The notes beneath the pieces are model-generated. The model was not told the DNA's origin and ran no database searches. It saw only the letters and a program-made list of their open reading frames with translations. Below, in pieces: positions 1-7,500 of a DNA stretch of 8,042 nt; the first letter of the stretch is position 1; every line of letters starts with the position of its first letter. The DNA comes from Methanolobus sp. UBA474 (GTDB lineage: Archaea > Halobacteriota > Methanosarcinia > Methanosarcinales > Methanosarcinaceae), in assembly GCA_002501695.1 (NCBI GenBank), contig DANZ01000150.1:1-8042 (forward strand), written 5' to 3'. A program made the translations under genes and the position numbers.

Positions 1-996
1 ATGCTCATGGCATCACTTGCCATATTCGCGCTTGTAGGTGTCACCGGTGCATTCCTCAATACACTCTACGTCATACTTGCCTTCAGGATATTGCTTGGAG
101 TAGGTATCGCAGGAATGACGATCTGCGCCACGGCACTTCTTGCAGACAACTATACGGGCACCGAGCTGAAGAAAAAGATCGGACTCCAGGCGGCATCCAT
201 GGGTCTTGGGGCCGTGGTACTTGAAGTAGCAGGCGGCGCACTTGCTGACATAAACTGGCATGCACCTTATTACATCTACCTGATAGCACTGCTGATAATC
301 CCTGGAGTGATGATCTCAATAAGCGGATCAAAAAGCAGCAGCGATCATGATCATGAGAAGTTCGGAACTGTCATGGCAAAGAAAGAGATGCCCCTGAGAA
401 GTATAGCCCTCATCTACGTAGCTACGTTCACGCTCATGGTGCTGTTCATCTCCGTGCCCACAAAGCTTCCGTTCGTCCTGACCGAAATGGGCATCTCATC
501 GGGACTGATAATCGGAGCCCTGATATCGATCATAGGACTATTCGGCACTGTCGGAGGACTGGCGCACATAAGAGTATCAAGGTACCTGTCGGAGATAAAT
601 ACGAATTTCGTCTCCTTTTTGGTATTCGGAGCAGGTATCTTTATCCTTTCCATAGCCCCGGATATTCCCACACTCATAATCGGATTGATAATAGGCGGCA
701 TTGGTTTTGGAGTCATAAACGCCACCAACCTGAGCTGGCTGGGCAGGATCGCCCCGGAACACTCACGCGGCAGGATATTCTCCGGATTCACAACCGTGCT
801 CTTCCTGGGACAACTGGTCAGCCCCCTGGTCATTCAGCCCATACTCAGAACAGGCACACTCTATGATGCCTACGCATTCCTGGGAATTGCCGGAATTGCG
901 CTGGGACTTATCTTCGGCCTGGCCAGTATCATGAAAATCATCGAGCCGCCAGTCATAATTGCCGAGCATCCTGTCAGGGTGGAATCAAGGGAATAA
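1..996 (+). CDS. Major facilitator superfamily (MFS) transporter, C-terminal part (5' end outside window)
   Basis: This is a membrane protein of the MFS, moving a small solute or drug across the cytoplasmic membrane by ion-coupled exchange or symport; the substrate cannot be read from sequence. The 331 visible residues hold about ten hydrophobic helices, roughly at 2-19, 23-45, 62-82, 88-106, 132-155, 165-190, 203-219, 222-244, 262-282 and 292-312. These fit helices 3-12 of a 12-helix carrier. The stretch FRILLGVGIAGM (28-39) matches the helix-4 R-x-L-x-G-x-G pattern. A polar loop with SSSDHDHEK (112-120) is the expected central loop between the two six-helix halves. PEHSRGRIFSG (252-262) is the repeated A-like loop of the second half. 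Base 1 happens to be an ATG, but it lies inside helix 3, so about 70 residues including the first A motif are missing and this is not the true start. The gene ends with TAA at 994-996. No frameshift is seen. Confidence 0.85.
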   Translation: MLMASLAIFALVGVTGAFLNTLYVILAFRILLGVGIAGMTICATALLADNYTGTELKKKIGLQAASMGLGAVVLEVAGGALADINWHAPYYIYLIALLIIPGVMISISGSKSSSDHDHEKFGTVMAKKEMPLRSIALIYVATFTLMVLFISVPTKLPFVLTEMGISSGLIIGALISIIGLFGTVGGLAHIRVSRYLSEINTNFVSFLVFGAGIFILSIAPDIPTLIIGLIIGGIGFGVINATNLSWLGRIAPEHSRGRIFSGFTTVLFLGQLVSPLVIQPILRTGTLYDAYAFLGIAGIALGLIFGLASIMKIIEPPVIIAEHPVRVESRE

Positions 997-1025
997 GGGA
1001 GTAAATGCCAGTGAGCATATCTTAA

Positions 1026-1067
1026 AGTGGGGAGACTGGTCAGCTCGGCATTCCCCACTCACTTTTT
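1026..1067 (+). terminator. Putative terminator of the MFS gene
   Basis: An 8-bp stem (AGTGGGGA at 1026-1033 with TCCCCACT at 1052-1059) encloses an 18-nt loop. It is followed by a T5 run at 1063-1067, about 30 nt after the MFS stop codon. U-rich tracts are the main signal for archaeal termination; a stem is optional. The right arm lies inside the decayed ATPase P-loop sequence read on the other strand, so the hairpin may be fortuitous. Confidence 0.45.
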
Positions 1068-1150
1068 CCCGGTTATCATCGGAAAGTATAGCCTGTCTTG
1101 CTCAAGACGCCCATAAGTGCAATCTATTTTTCCCGGTTGTAGAATTGCAT
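1038..1150 (-). pseudogene. 5' relic of a second DUF234-type AAA+ ATPase gene
   Basis: Read on the minus strand from an ATG at 1150-1148, the sequence gives MQFYNREK followed by TAG. Beyond the stop it continues IALMGVLSKTGYTF, then after a one-base deletion MITGKK, TGA, VGNAELT. This lines up with the first ~38 residues of the intact ATPase that starts at 3024 (MHFYNREKELALMSLL ... VITGKRRVGKTEL). The Walker A motif is ruined: an Arg codon has become TGA, and the Lys-Thr pair that binds the nucleotide phosphates reads Asn-Ala. Two nonsense codons, a frameshift and a lost P-loop mean it cannot make an ATPase. Similarity stops near 1038, just short of the MFS stop codon, so the rest of the gene (more than 400 codons) has been deleted. 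The protein family is an inference from the alignment to the neighbour; the alignment itself is direct. Confidence 0.8.
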
Positions 1151-1190
1151 GATGATTATTTTTGTAATTGTCATATTTATAATCATTTCT
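1151..1190 (-). promoter_or_regulatory. Promoter of the relic ATPase gene, near-copy of the intact gene's promoter
   Basis: On the minus strand a TATA box (TTATAAATA, plus-strand 1174-1182) is centred about 28 nt upstream of the relic ATG. Predicted transcription would start at or a few bases before the ATG. The block ATTACAAAAATAATCAT is shared exactly with the intact ATPase promoter except at its first bases, and the outer TAATCATT half-site (plus strand 1180-1187) is also kept. The middle half-site has drifted (TAATTGTCAT against TAATCATTAT). Transcription from here would run antisense into the end of the MFS gene. Confidence 0.6.
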
Positions 1191-1348
1191 GGTTGTAGAG
1201 AGTGGTTTTATGAGAGCAATTGCAAGATATCTCTATAATTTTTGCGAAAAATATGATGGGTTGCTTTTTGATTTGGGTGATATTAAGTAAATTATAGGAT
1301 GGCGGGCATGACTTCACGAGTTAATCATGGGAATTTATTATTTTATAG
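1191..1348. other. AT-rich spacer with no intact gene
   Basis: This stretch separates the two pseudogene pieces. It holds a 26-codon open frame at 1210-1290 (+, MRAIARYLYNFCEKYDGLLF then DLGDIK) with no recognisable family and no convincing ribosome binding site. A second short frame at 1299-1349 (+) reads MAGMTSRVNHGNLLFYSG and then stops at TAG. The NLLFYSG part resembles the strand that precedes the conserved DIW-x-x-GG region in RibD/DHFR-like proteins, so it may be further debris of the reductase gene to its right. Nothing else is recognised. Confidence 0.4.
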
Positions 1349-1588
1349 TGGATAGATAACAAAAAGGCTGAGACCACGGGTGACATCTGGATAATGGGAG
1401 GAAGCAGTCTGATTAATCAATTCCTTATAAAAGGCATGGTAGAGGAGATCGTAATAGGTATCCAGCCAATAATTCTGGGAGAAGGAATACCTTTGTTCAC
1501 GCAACCGGATGAAATCAGACTGGAGCTGACTAAGGTCAGTTCGTATGACAAGGGGATGATCCAGGCTCATTATAATGTGATTGGGTAG
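1349..1588 (+). pseudogene. C-terminal fragment of a RibD C-terminal / dihydrofolate reductase-like protein
   Basis: The frame is open from 1349 to TAG at 1586-1588 and gives 79 residues. The key string is GDIWIMGGSSLINQFL (about residues 12-27), followed by VEEIVIGIQPIILGEGIPLF (about 33-52) and a final YDKGMIQAHYNV strand. This is the C-terminal half of the NADPH-dependent RibD_C/DHFR-like fold: the GG loop lies at the dinucleotide site and the I-x-P-x-x-L-G-x-G-x-P-L-F motif is a family hallmark. Complete members are usually 170-190 residues, so about 100 N-terminal residues with the catalytic start of the fold are missing. In-frame stop TAG at 1346-1348 closes the frame upstream. The upstream frame ending NLLFYSG suggests the break includes a frameshift near 1346-1365. 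An internal ATG at 1394 exists but would start after the cofactor strand, so a functional short protein is unlikely. Confidence 0.7.
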
Positions 1589-1638
1589 GAACCCGGATTC
1601 ACGTCCTTGTCAGGATGCTGGTTAACAACGATAACAAT

Positions 1639-3024
1639 TCAACGTAAGATATCATCGAGTTCCCACATAAGGAACCCTTCGCTCTCCAGCAACTCACGAT
1701 CTTCTATTTTCCTGGCAGCTATCCCGACCCTGATTTCCATCCCGGGAACTCCCTCGATCAGTTTGACCTTCTCCGCAGTAGAGTTGAGAATACGCCTTGT
1801 CTCATCTCCGGTAAGTTCCCTGTTCTTTACCTCCACTGCCAGGACCTTTCGTTTTTCTCTGTCAATCCCCAGAATATCAATCTCATCTCCCCTTCGGTTC
1901 CACCAGCTTCCAATCTCCGGATAATCAGAGGATAGCTCCTCAGATATCAATTCCCGGCATATGTCCTCGAATATTTTCCCAGTGTAGCTCTGCCATTCCT
2001 GCAGGACCTTTTCCATTACGGAACTGTAATTTCCTGCCATGTACTGGCTTAACGCAGGATACATGAAGCGGCCATAGAATCTGAAGAAATTGTCCTTGAG
2101 GAAATACCTGCCCCTCTTGCTCTTTTTCGGACTGTCCGTGACAGGTATCCGGTGCTCTACTACACCAAGCAGGTCTATGAGGTCATAGAAATAAGGCGAC
2201 AGCGAACTTGAGGATACGTGCGTCATCTCCGATATCTCGCTCATGGCGCATTTTCCCTGTGATATTGCCGATATTATCTCATAATATGTGGAATGCTCCT
2301 TGCCAAATTCTTCGATGAGGACATCCCTTACCTCATCTTTGAGAGGTGCGAACTCGCTGAACAAGAGTTTATCAAGAGCATCAAGGAACCCTGTGCACTG
2401 ATATTTCTCGAAGAGGCGGTAATAATAGACCGTCCCCCCGAAAAGGAAATACAGGTTAAGTTTCTCCCTTGGGTCCGTGACGCCCAGATCCTCCAGCATC
2501 GCGAAGGTCTCGCGGACCGTGAAGGGACGCAGGGTCAGGATGTTGTCCGCCCTCTTGAAGAGCGGAGCCTGCGCCTCAATGAATATTTTGCGTATCATGC
2601 CGATGGAAGAGCCCGACACGATGAGAAACACCCTGCAGTTGTCTGCCTTCATGTCCCAGTATCGCTGCAACTGGGTGATGAAAGGAGGATATACCTTGAG
2701 GAACCTCTGGAACTCGTCGATGGCGATTACCAAGTCCCGGTCGTAGGATGTGATGAATTTGAGGAAATTCTCCGGCTCCTTGAGATTTATGTAACCCGGC
2801 AGGTCCATTTCCTCCCTGACCAGCCTGTCGAACTCGTCCATGAGTATGTCAATGCTCTTGTTGCTGTCTACAAAGAAGTAGAGCGCTTGCCTGTTCTTGC
2901 TAAACTGCCTGATAAGCTCGGTCTTTCCGACTCTCCTCTTGCCGGTTATTACAAGGAAGGACGGCTTGCTTGTGTCGAGGAGTGACATGAGGGCGAGTTC
3001 TTTCTCGCGGTTGTAGAAGTGCAT
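1639..3024 (-). CDS. Archaeal AAA+ ATPase with winged helix and C-terminal DUF234 (PD-(D/E)XK-like) domain
   Basis: The product is a 461-residue cytoplasmic ATPase of the archaeal ATPase/DUF234 family. Visible parts in order: an N-terminal NREKEL box (5-10) typical of the family; Walker A GKRRVGKT (28-35); Walker B LVIAIDEFQR (98-107) with D103-E104; a sensor-1-like strand IVSGSS (135-140); a predicted winged helix at about 240-300; and a C-terminal domain from about 340. The last domain carries E353, D383 in GDEID, and E398-V-K400, the spacing expected of a PD-(D/E)XK nuclease fold. All key residues look intact. The ATG at 3024-3022 is chosen because family members begin just before NRE and because a TATA box sits about 30 nt upstream. 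A longer frame opening at a TTG (3096) would translate through the promoter and is rejected. No cellular role is established for most members; DNA handling, defence or mobile-element roles are possible. The gene stands alone, convergent with the reductase fragment, and the adjacent relic shows it once had a paralogue here. Confidence 0.88.
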   Translation of the reverse strand: MHFYNREKELALMSLLDTSKPSFLVITGKRRVGKTELIRQFSKNRQALYFFVDSNKSIDILMDEFDRLVREEMDLPGYINLKEPENFLKFITSYDRDLVIAIDEFQRFLKVYPPFITQLQRYWDMKADNCRVFLIVSGSSIGMIRKIFIEAQAPLFKRADNILTLRPFTVRETFAMLEDLGVTDPREKLNLYFLFGGTVYYYRLFEKYQCTGFLDALDKLLFSEFAPLKDEVRDVLIEEFGKEHSTYYEIISAISQGKCAMSEISEMTHVSSSSLSPYFYDLIDLLGVVEHRIPVTDSPKKSKRGRYFLKDNFFRFYGRFMYPALSQYMAGNYSSVMEKVLQEWQSYTGKIFEDICRELISEELSSDYPEIGSWWNRRGDEIDILGIDREKRKVLAVEVKNRELTGDETRRILNSTAEKVKLIEGVPGMEIRVGIAARKIEDRELLESEGFLMWELDDILR

Positions 3025-3063
3025 ATAATGATTATTTTTGTAATCATTATATTTATAATCATT
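3025..3063 (-). promoter_or_regulatory. ATPase promoter with TATA box and palindromic candidate operator
   Basis: On the minus strand the TATA box TTATAAATA (plus-strand 3050-3058) is centred 30 nt before the ATG. The usual archaeal spacing of about 25 nt puts the transcript start within a few bases of the start codon, i.e. a leaderless or nearly leaderless mRNA, in agreement with the absence of a Shine-Dalgarno sequence. A perfect 8-bp inverted repeat, AATGATTA (3027-3034) and TAATCATT (3041-3048) with a 6-nt spacer, covers the predicted start point. A third half-site TAATCATT lies at 3056-3063 and overlaps the TATA box. A protein bound here would block initiation; that use as an operator is inference. 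Confidence 0.65.
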
Positions 3064-3280
3064 GCAAGAGGTAGATAGGTGCTTCAACGGTTGCAATCAA
3101 AGGACCTCTCTTTCTGTTTGTGGGATTGAAAAGAACTCAGTACAGAAGATGTCCTGTGTGTTTCCGATTCAGACATTATTTTCGGCATAATGCCAAAAAA
3201 TGAGATGCTTCTAGATGAAACTCACTCAATTCTTATGCAATATGCCACGAGAATAAGTTGCTATTTGAACACTATAAATC
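3064..3280. other. Spacer between the ATPase promoter and the argG terminator, no gene recognised
   Basis: I see no intact gene. A short open frame at 3075-3203 (+) lacks an ATG and ends in RTQYRRCPVCFRFRHYFRH, which has one CxxC pair and a basic tail like the end of a small zinc-binding protein. A second frame from 3130 (+) reads through FGIMPKNEMLLDETHSILM into argG antisense. The two overlap and neither has a ribosome binding site, so both are probably chance or debris. A small palindrome GGCATAATGCC lies at 3184-3194. Confidence 0.4.
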
Positions 3281-3310
3281 AAAAAATCGTATGCCTTTTC
3301 GGCACACGAT
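3281..3310 (-). terminator. argG/carAB operon terminator
   Basis: On the minus strand, directly after the argG stop codon, a 10-bp stem (ATCGTGTGCC with GGCATACGAT, one G-U pair) closes a 5-nt GAAAA loop and runs into T6. This has the shape of an intrinsic terminator, and the U-tract is what archaeal RNA polymerase responds to. The stem begins two bases past the stop codon, so it is well placed to end the operon transcript. Confidence 0.8.
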
Positions 3311-3311
3311 A

Positions 3312-4493
3312 TCACTTCTCAATAACTTTCTTGTACAATCTTGCCTGGAACCCGTGATACTTTGCGTAACCCTCGGCGTCCTTCTGGTTGAGGGTGGCGC
3401 TGTCGAAGGAAACCATGTCCTCGGAGTAGAGGGCGCAGGGGGAGCTGCGGGCCAGGATCATGACGCTGCCTTTGTAGAGCTTGAGTGTGACGGCGCCTGT
3501 GACGCGTTCCTGGGTCTTGTTGATGAAGGCGTTCAGGTCGTGGTAGAGGGGCTCGTCGACAAGGCCGGAGTAGGCAAGCTCGGACCACTGCTCGTCCACC
3601 ATCTTCTTGAACTTGAGCTCGGCGCGGCTTAAGACCAGCTTTTCCAGGTCCCTGTGGGCTGTGAGCAGCACTGTGGCTGCGGGATGCTCGTAGTTCTCAC
3701 GGGCCTTCAGGCCGAGCACGCGGTCCTCGATCATGTCCGTGCGGCCGACTCCGTGGGAGCCTGCGATCTTGTTGAGCTTCACGATAAGCTCCACGCCGCC
3801 CATCTTCTTCCCGTCAAGGGAGACCGGGACGCCTTTCTCGAAGCCGACAACAACGGTCTGTGCTTCCGGCGCGCTGGCGGGGGAGACCGTCCACTGGTAG
3901 ATATCCTCGGGAGGGATGAAGCCGGGGTCTTCCAGCCTGCCACCTTCGATACTTCGACTCCAAATATTCTCGTCGACACTCCAGGGCTTGGCGCTTGTGG
4001 CTGCCACTGGGATGCCGTGCTTCCTGGCATAGTCGATCTCCCACTCGCGGGTGAGGTTCATATCCCTCATTGGTGCGACAACATCCAGGTCGGTGAGCCT
4101 GAAAATAGCCTCGAACCTTAGCTGGTCGTTGCCCTTGCCTGTACAGCCGTGGGCCAGCGCTACTGCGCCTTCCTTATCTGCGATCTCCACGACTTTCCTT
4201 GCAATGAGCGGACGGGCCACGGAAGTGCCCATCACATAGCCTTCATAGTCTCCGTTGGCTTTGATCAGCGGGAAGATGTAATCCTTTACAAATTCTTCCT
4301 TTGCATCAATGGTATAATGCCCGTCACTGATCTTCTTAGCCTTCTGTTCAGCTTCCTGCACTTCCTGCGGGGGCTGGCCTACATCCACGGAAACAGTAAT
4401 GACCTCATCGTAACCGTATTCTTCCTTGAGCAGCGGAATGCACACGGATGTGTCAAGCCCGCCCGAATAAGCAAGTACTACTTTCTTTGACAT
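3312..4493 (-). CDS. argG: Argininosuccinate synthase
   Basis: This cytoplasmic enzyme joins citrulline and aspartate with ATP to give argininosuccinate, AMP and pyrophosphate, the next-to-last step of arginine synthesis. The protein is 393 residues, normal for the short ArgG type. The N-type ATP pyrophosphatase P-loop AYSGGLDTS is at 8-16, the substrate-binding segment YVMGTSVARP at 86-95, the conserved AHGCTGKGNDQLRFE at 114-128 and WSVDENIWSRSIEGG at 171-185. All are intact. The start is the ATG at 4493, with AGGA 9 nt upstream as a plausible ribosome binding site in the 21-nt gap after carB. It is the last gene of the carA-carB-argG operon: carbamoyl phosphate made upstream is converted to citrulline by ornithine carbamoyltransferase (not in this window) and then used here. 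The part encoding residues from about 110 onward is notably G+C-rich, near 60-65% in sampled 60-base rows, against about 50% in carB. Confidence 0.97.
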   Translation of the reverse strand: MSKKVVLAYSGGLDTSVCIPLLKEEYGYDEVITVSVDVGQPPQEVQEAEQKAKKISDGHYTIDAKEEFVKDYIFPLIKANGDYEGYVMGTSVARPLIARKVVEIADKEGAVALAHGCTGKGNDQLRFEAIFRLTDLDVVAPMRDMNLTREWEIDYARKHGIPVAATSAKPWSVDENIWSRSIEGGRLEDPGFIPPEDIYQWTVSPASAPEAQTVVVGFEKGVPVSLDGKKMGGVELIVKLNKIAGSHGVGRTDMIEDRVLGLKARENYEHPAATVLLTAHRDLEKLVLSRAELKFKKMVDEQWSELAYSGLVDEPLYHDLNAFINKTQERVTGAVTLKLYKGSVMILARSSPCALYSEDMVSFDSATLNQKDAEGYAKYHGFQARLYKKVIEK

Positions 4494-4514
4494 GTTATCT
4501 GGTCCTGAAAAAAA
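4494..4514 (-). promoter_or_regulatory. carB-argG junction: T7 tract and argG ribosome binding site
   Basis: On the minus strand the 21-nt gap starts with seven T residues (plus-strand A tract 4508-4514) directly after the carB TAA, followed by CAGGACCAGATAAC and the argG ATG. AGGA is the likely Shine-Dalgarno core. No hairpin precedes the T tract. In archaea a U-rich tract can by itself slow or release polymerase, so partial termination before argG is possible. Confidence 0.5.
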
Positions 4515-7500
4515 TTAAGAGTGAATTATCTCTTTGTGGTATTCATTAATAGACTTTACAGTCCCTTCGCCCAGTTTCATCGAAGTTATCGCGGAGGCTG
4601 CTGCGAGTGCTGCCTGGATGGTCGTGATGTAGGGCACCTTGAAGTCCACAGCCGCACGGCGTATCCTGGAGCCGTCCTTGCGCGCCTGCTTGTTCGTAGG
4701 AGTATTGATAACAAGAGCGACCTCGTCCCTGCGCATCATATCAATGACATTGGGGCTGCCGTCATGGACCTTCTTGATGATGCCCATCTCAATACCGTTC
4801 CTTTCAAGGAACTCGGCAGTGCCTTTGGTACCGACAAGCTCTATTCCTGCAATTTTGAGCTTGCGTGCAACTTCAAGTAATTGCTCTTCATCGACGTTCC
4901 TTATGGACATGAACACCGTGCCCGTAAGCGGCAGGATGTTGTCGGCACTGAGCTGAGCCTTGAAGAAAGCGCGCCCGTAATCGTAATCAATTCCCATGAC
5001 CTCTCCGGTGCTCTTCATCTCCGGTCCGAGTACGGGGTCAGCGCCAGGCAGTTTGTCAAATGGAAGCAGTACTTCTTTGACCGCTACATGCTTGATCGTA
5101 GGTTCTCTCTCCAGGTTGTACCCGAGTTCTTTCAGGCTTTTGCCGATAATGACCTGCGCTGCGATCTTTGCCAGCGGCAGTCCGACAGCCTTGGATACAA
5201 AAGGTATGGTCCTGCTTGAGCGCGGGTTCGCTTCAAGAACATACACAATGTCACCTTTCTTGGCCATCTGGAGGTTTATCAGACCTTTCACGTTCAGTGC
5301 AAGTGCTATCTTTCTGGTATAGTCACGCACGGTCTGCAGCGTCTCTTCAGAAAGGGACTGCGGAGGAATGACACATGCAGAATCACCAGAATGGACACCT
5401 GCTTCCTCGATATGCTCCATTATTGCACCAATAAGCACGTCCTTGCCGTCGCAGACTGCATCAACATCGATCTCGACCGCGCTCTCAAGGAAATCATCAA
5501 TGAGAACAGGATGTTCAGGAGACACCTTTACAGCTTCCCTCATATAGCGCTCCAGATCGTTCTTATCGTAGATTATTTCCATGGCCCTGCCTCCTAGTAC
5601 ATAGGAAGGCCTGACGAGCACAGGATAACCGATGCGTGCAGCTATCTCGATGGCCTGGGCCTGTGACTTGGCATAGCCCGCGTCCGGCTGCCTTATACCC
5701 AGCTGCTGCATCAGGAGGTTGAACTTTTCACGGTCCTCTGCCACGTCTATATCCGCCGGAGAGGTGCCGAGTATCACCGTATCAAGGTCCTCGCGCCTCT
5801 TAAGCTCCTTCTCAAGCGGCATTGCAAGATTGATGGATGTCTGACCGCCAAACTGTACAAGCACTCCATAGGGTTTCTCGCGTTCGATGACATTCATCAC
5901 ATCCTCAAGGGTAAGCGGCTCAAAGAACAGCTTGTCAGAAGTATCGTAGTCCGTGGAAACGGTCTCAGGGTTATTATTGATGATCTGGGCCTCTATGCCC
6001 TCTTCCCTTATAGCGGAAACCGCATGCACGGTACAATAATCGAACTCGATACCCTGGCCTATCCTGATAGGCCCTGAGCCCAGTATAATGATCTTCTTGC
6101 GGTCGGATGGCTTTGTCTCGCACATCGTCTCGTAGCATGAATAATAGTATGGGGTTGCAGCTGCAAATTCCGCTGAACAGGTATCCACCATCTTGTAAGT
6201 AGTGGTAATACCTGCTTTGCGCCTCAGGTCATTGATCTCTTCCCGGGTCTTGCCTGTGTGCTTTGCTATCTTGGAATCTGTAAAGCCCATGCGCTTACTG
6301 CGGTGCAGGATATCCGTGGATATCTCCCCTGACTTTGCATTTTCCTGCAGGGCATTTTCCATGTCCACTATGTTCTTGATCTTCTTAATGAAGAAAACAT
6401 CTATCGACGTCAGCTGGGCTATGTCCTCCGGACTGAAGCCGTTTCGAAGCGCGTGATAAATAACGAAGAGTCTCTCGCTTGTGGGTGTCTGCAGCAGGGT
6501 CTTGACCTCGCTGCTGTTCCATTCATCAGACCCCAGGTCCATCTTGATATCAAGGGAGCGGATAGCCTTCTGCAGGGATTCTTCGATGGTGCGGCCAATA
6601 GCCATCACTTCGCCGGTGCTTTTCATCGCGGTTGTCAATGTCTTGTCAGCATTGACGAACTTATCGAAAGGCCATCTGGGTATCTTGGTGACAACATAAT
6701 CAATCGTTGGCTCAAATGAGGCCGGGGTCTGCTGGGTCACACTGTTGAGGATCTCATCAAGCTTCATACCAATAGCGATCTTTGCGGTCACTCTGGCAAT
6801 AGGATAGCCGGTTGCCTTTGAGGCAAGCGCAGATGAACGGGATACACGGGGATTGACCTCTACTATCCTGTAGTCACCGTCCTTGAGAGCGAACTGTATA
6901 TTACAGCCACCTTCGATACCAAAAGCGCGTATGATCTTGATGGCAGCGGTCCTAAGCATCTGGTGTTCCTGGTCATTAAGGGTCTGGGAAGGTGTGACAA
7001 CAATAGATTCACCTGTATGGACACCCATCGGGTCCAGATTCTCCATGTTACAGATAACTATACATGTGTCATTTGCATCACGCATGACCTCGTACTCAAA
7101 CTCCTTCCATCCGAGCACGCTTTCCTCGATCAGCACCTGGTGGATACGGCTGCGCCTCAGTCCCCTTTCACATATCTCGAGCAGTTCTTCCCTGGAGTGG
7201 GCGATACCGCCGCCGGCGCCTCCAAGGGTATATGCAGGACGAATGATGAGCGGAAGGCCAAGTTCATCAATGACCTCCTCAGCTTCCCGGAGGGATGACA
7301 CAGCCCTGCTGCGCGGGACCTTCTCTCCTATTCTCTGCATTGTCAGCTTGAACAGTTCGCGGTCCTCGGTGTTCTTTATCGCTTCAAGGGAAGTTCCCAG
7401 CAGCTTTACATTATATTTATCCAGGATGCCATGCTCTGCAAGCTCACTGGTCACATTCAGTCCTGTCTGTCCGCCGATACCTGCAATGATACCGTCGGGA

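Noticed and set aside
870..1058. 62-codon minus-strand open frame starting GTG
   Set aside because: Only its first seven codons matter, as part of the ATPase relic (VGNAELT); the rest is antisense to the MFS gene.
959..1198. 79-codon plus-strand open frame after the MFS gene
   Set aside because: It overlaps the MFS end in another frame and is antisense to the ATPase relic; no family features are seen.
1210..1290. 26-codon plus-strand frame with an ATG
   Set aside because: There is no ribosome binding site, no family and no neighbour that suggests a role; it lies in a decayed spacer.
1343..1570. 75-codon minus-strand open frame
   Set aside because: It is antisense to the reductase fragment, whose family motifs are on the plus strand.
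1589..1638. Possible bidirectional terminator between the reductase fragment and the ATPase end
   Set aside because: Only 4-bp stems and no clear T tract on either strand were found.
2293..2985. 230-codon open frame on the plus strand
   Set aside because: It is antisense to the intact ATPase, follows its codon pattern and has no recognisable domain.
3025..3096. N-terminal extension of the ATPase starting at a TTG (3096), giving 24 extra residues rich in Asn, Asp, Tyr and Lys
   Set aside because: The extension is a translation of the TATA box and inverted repeat. The family begins just before NRE, and the relic copy supports the ATG equivalent to 3024.
3184..3194. Palindrome GGCATAATGCC followed by A6
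   Set aside because: The stem is only four pairs with a 3-nt loop and there is no gene end beside it, so it is too weak to call a terminator or operator.
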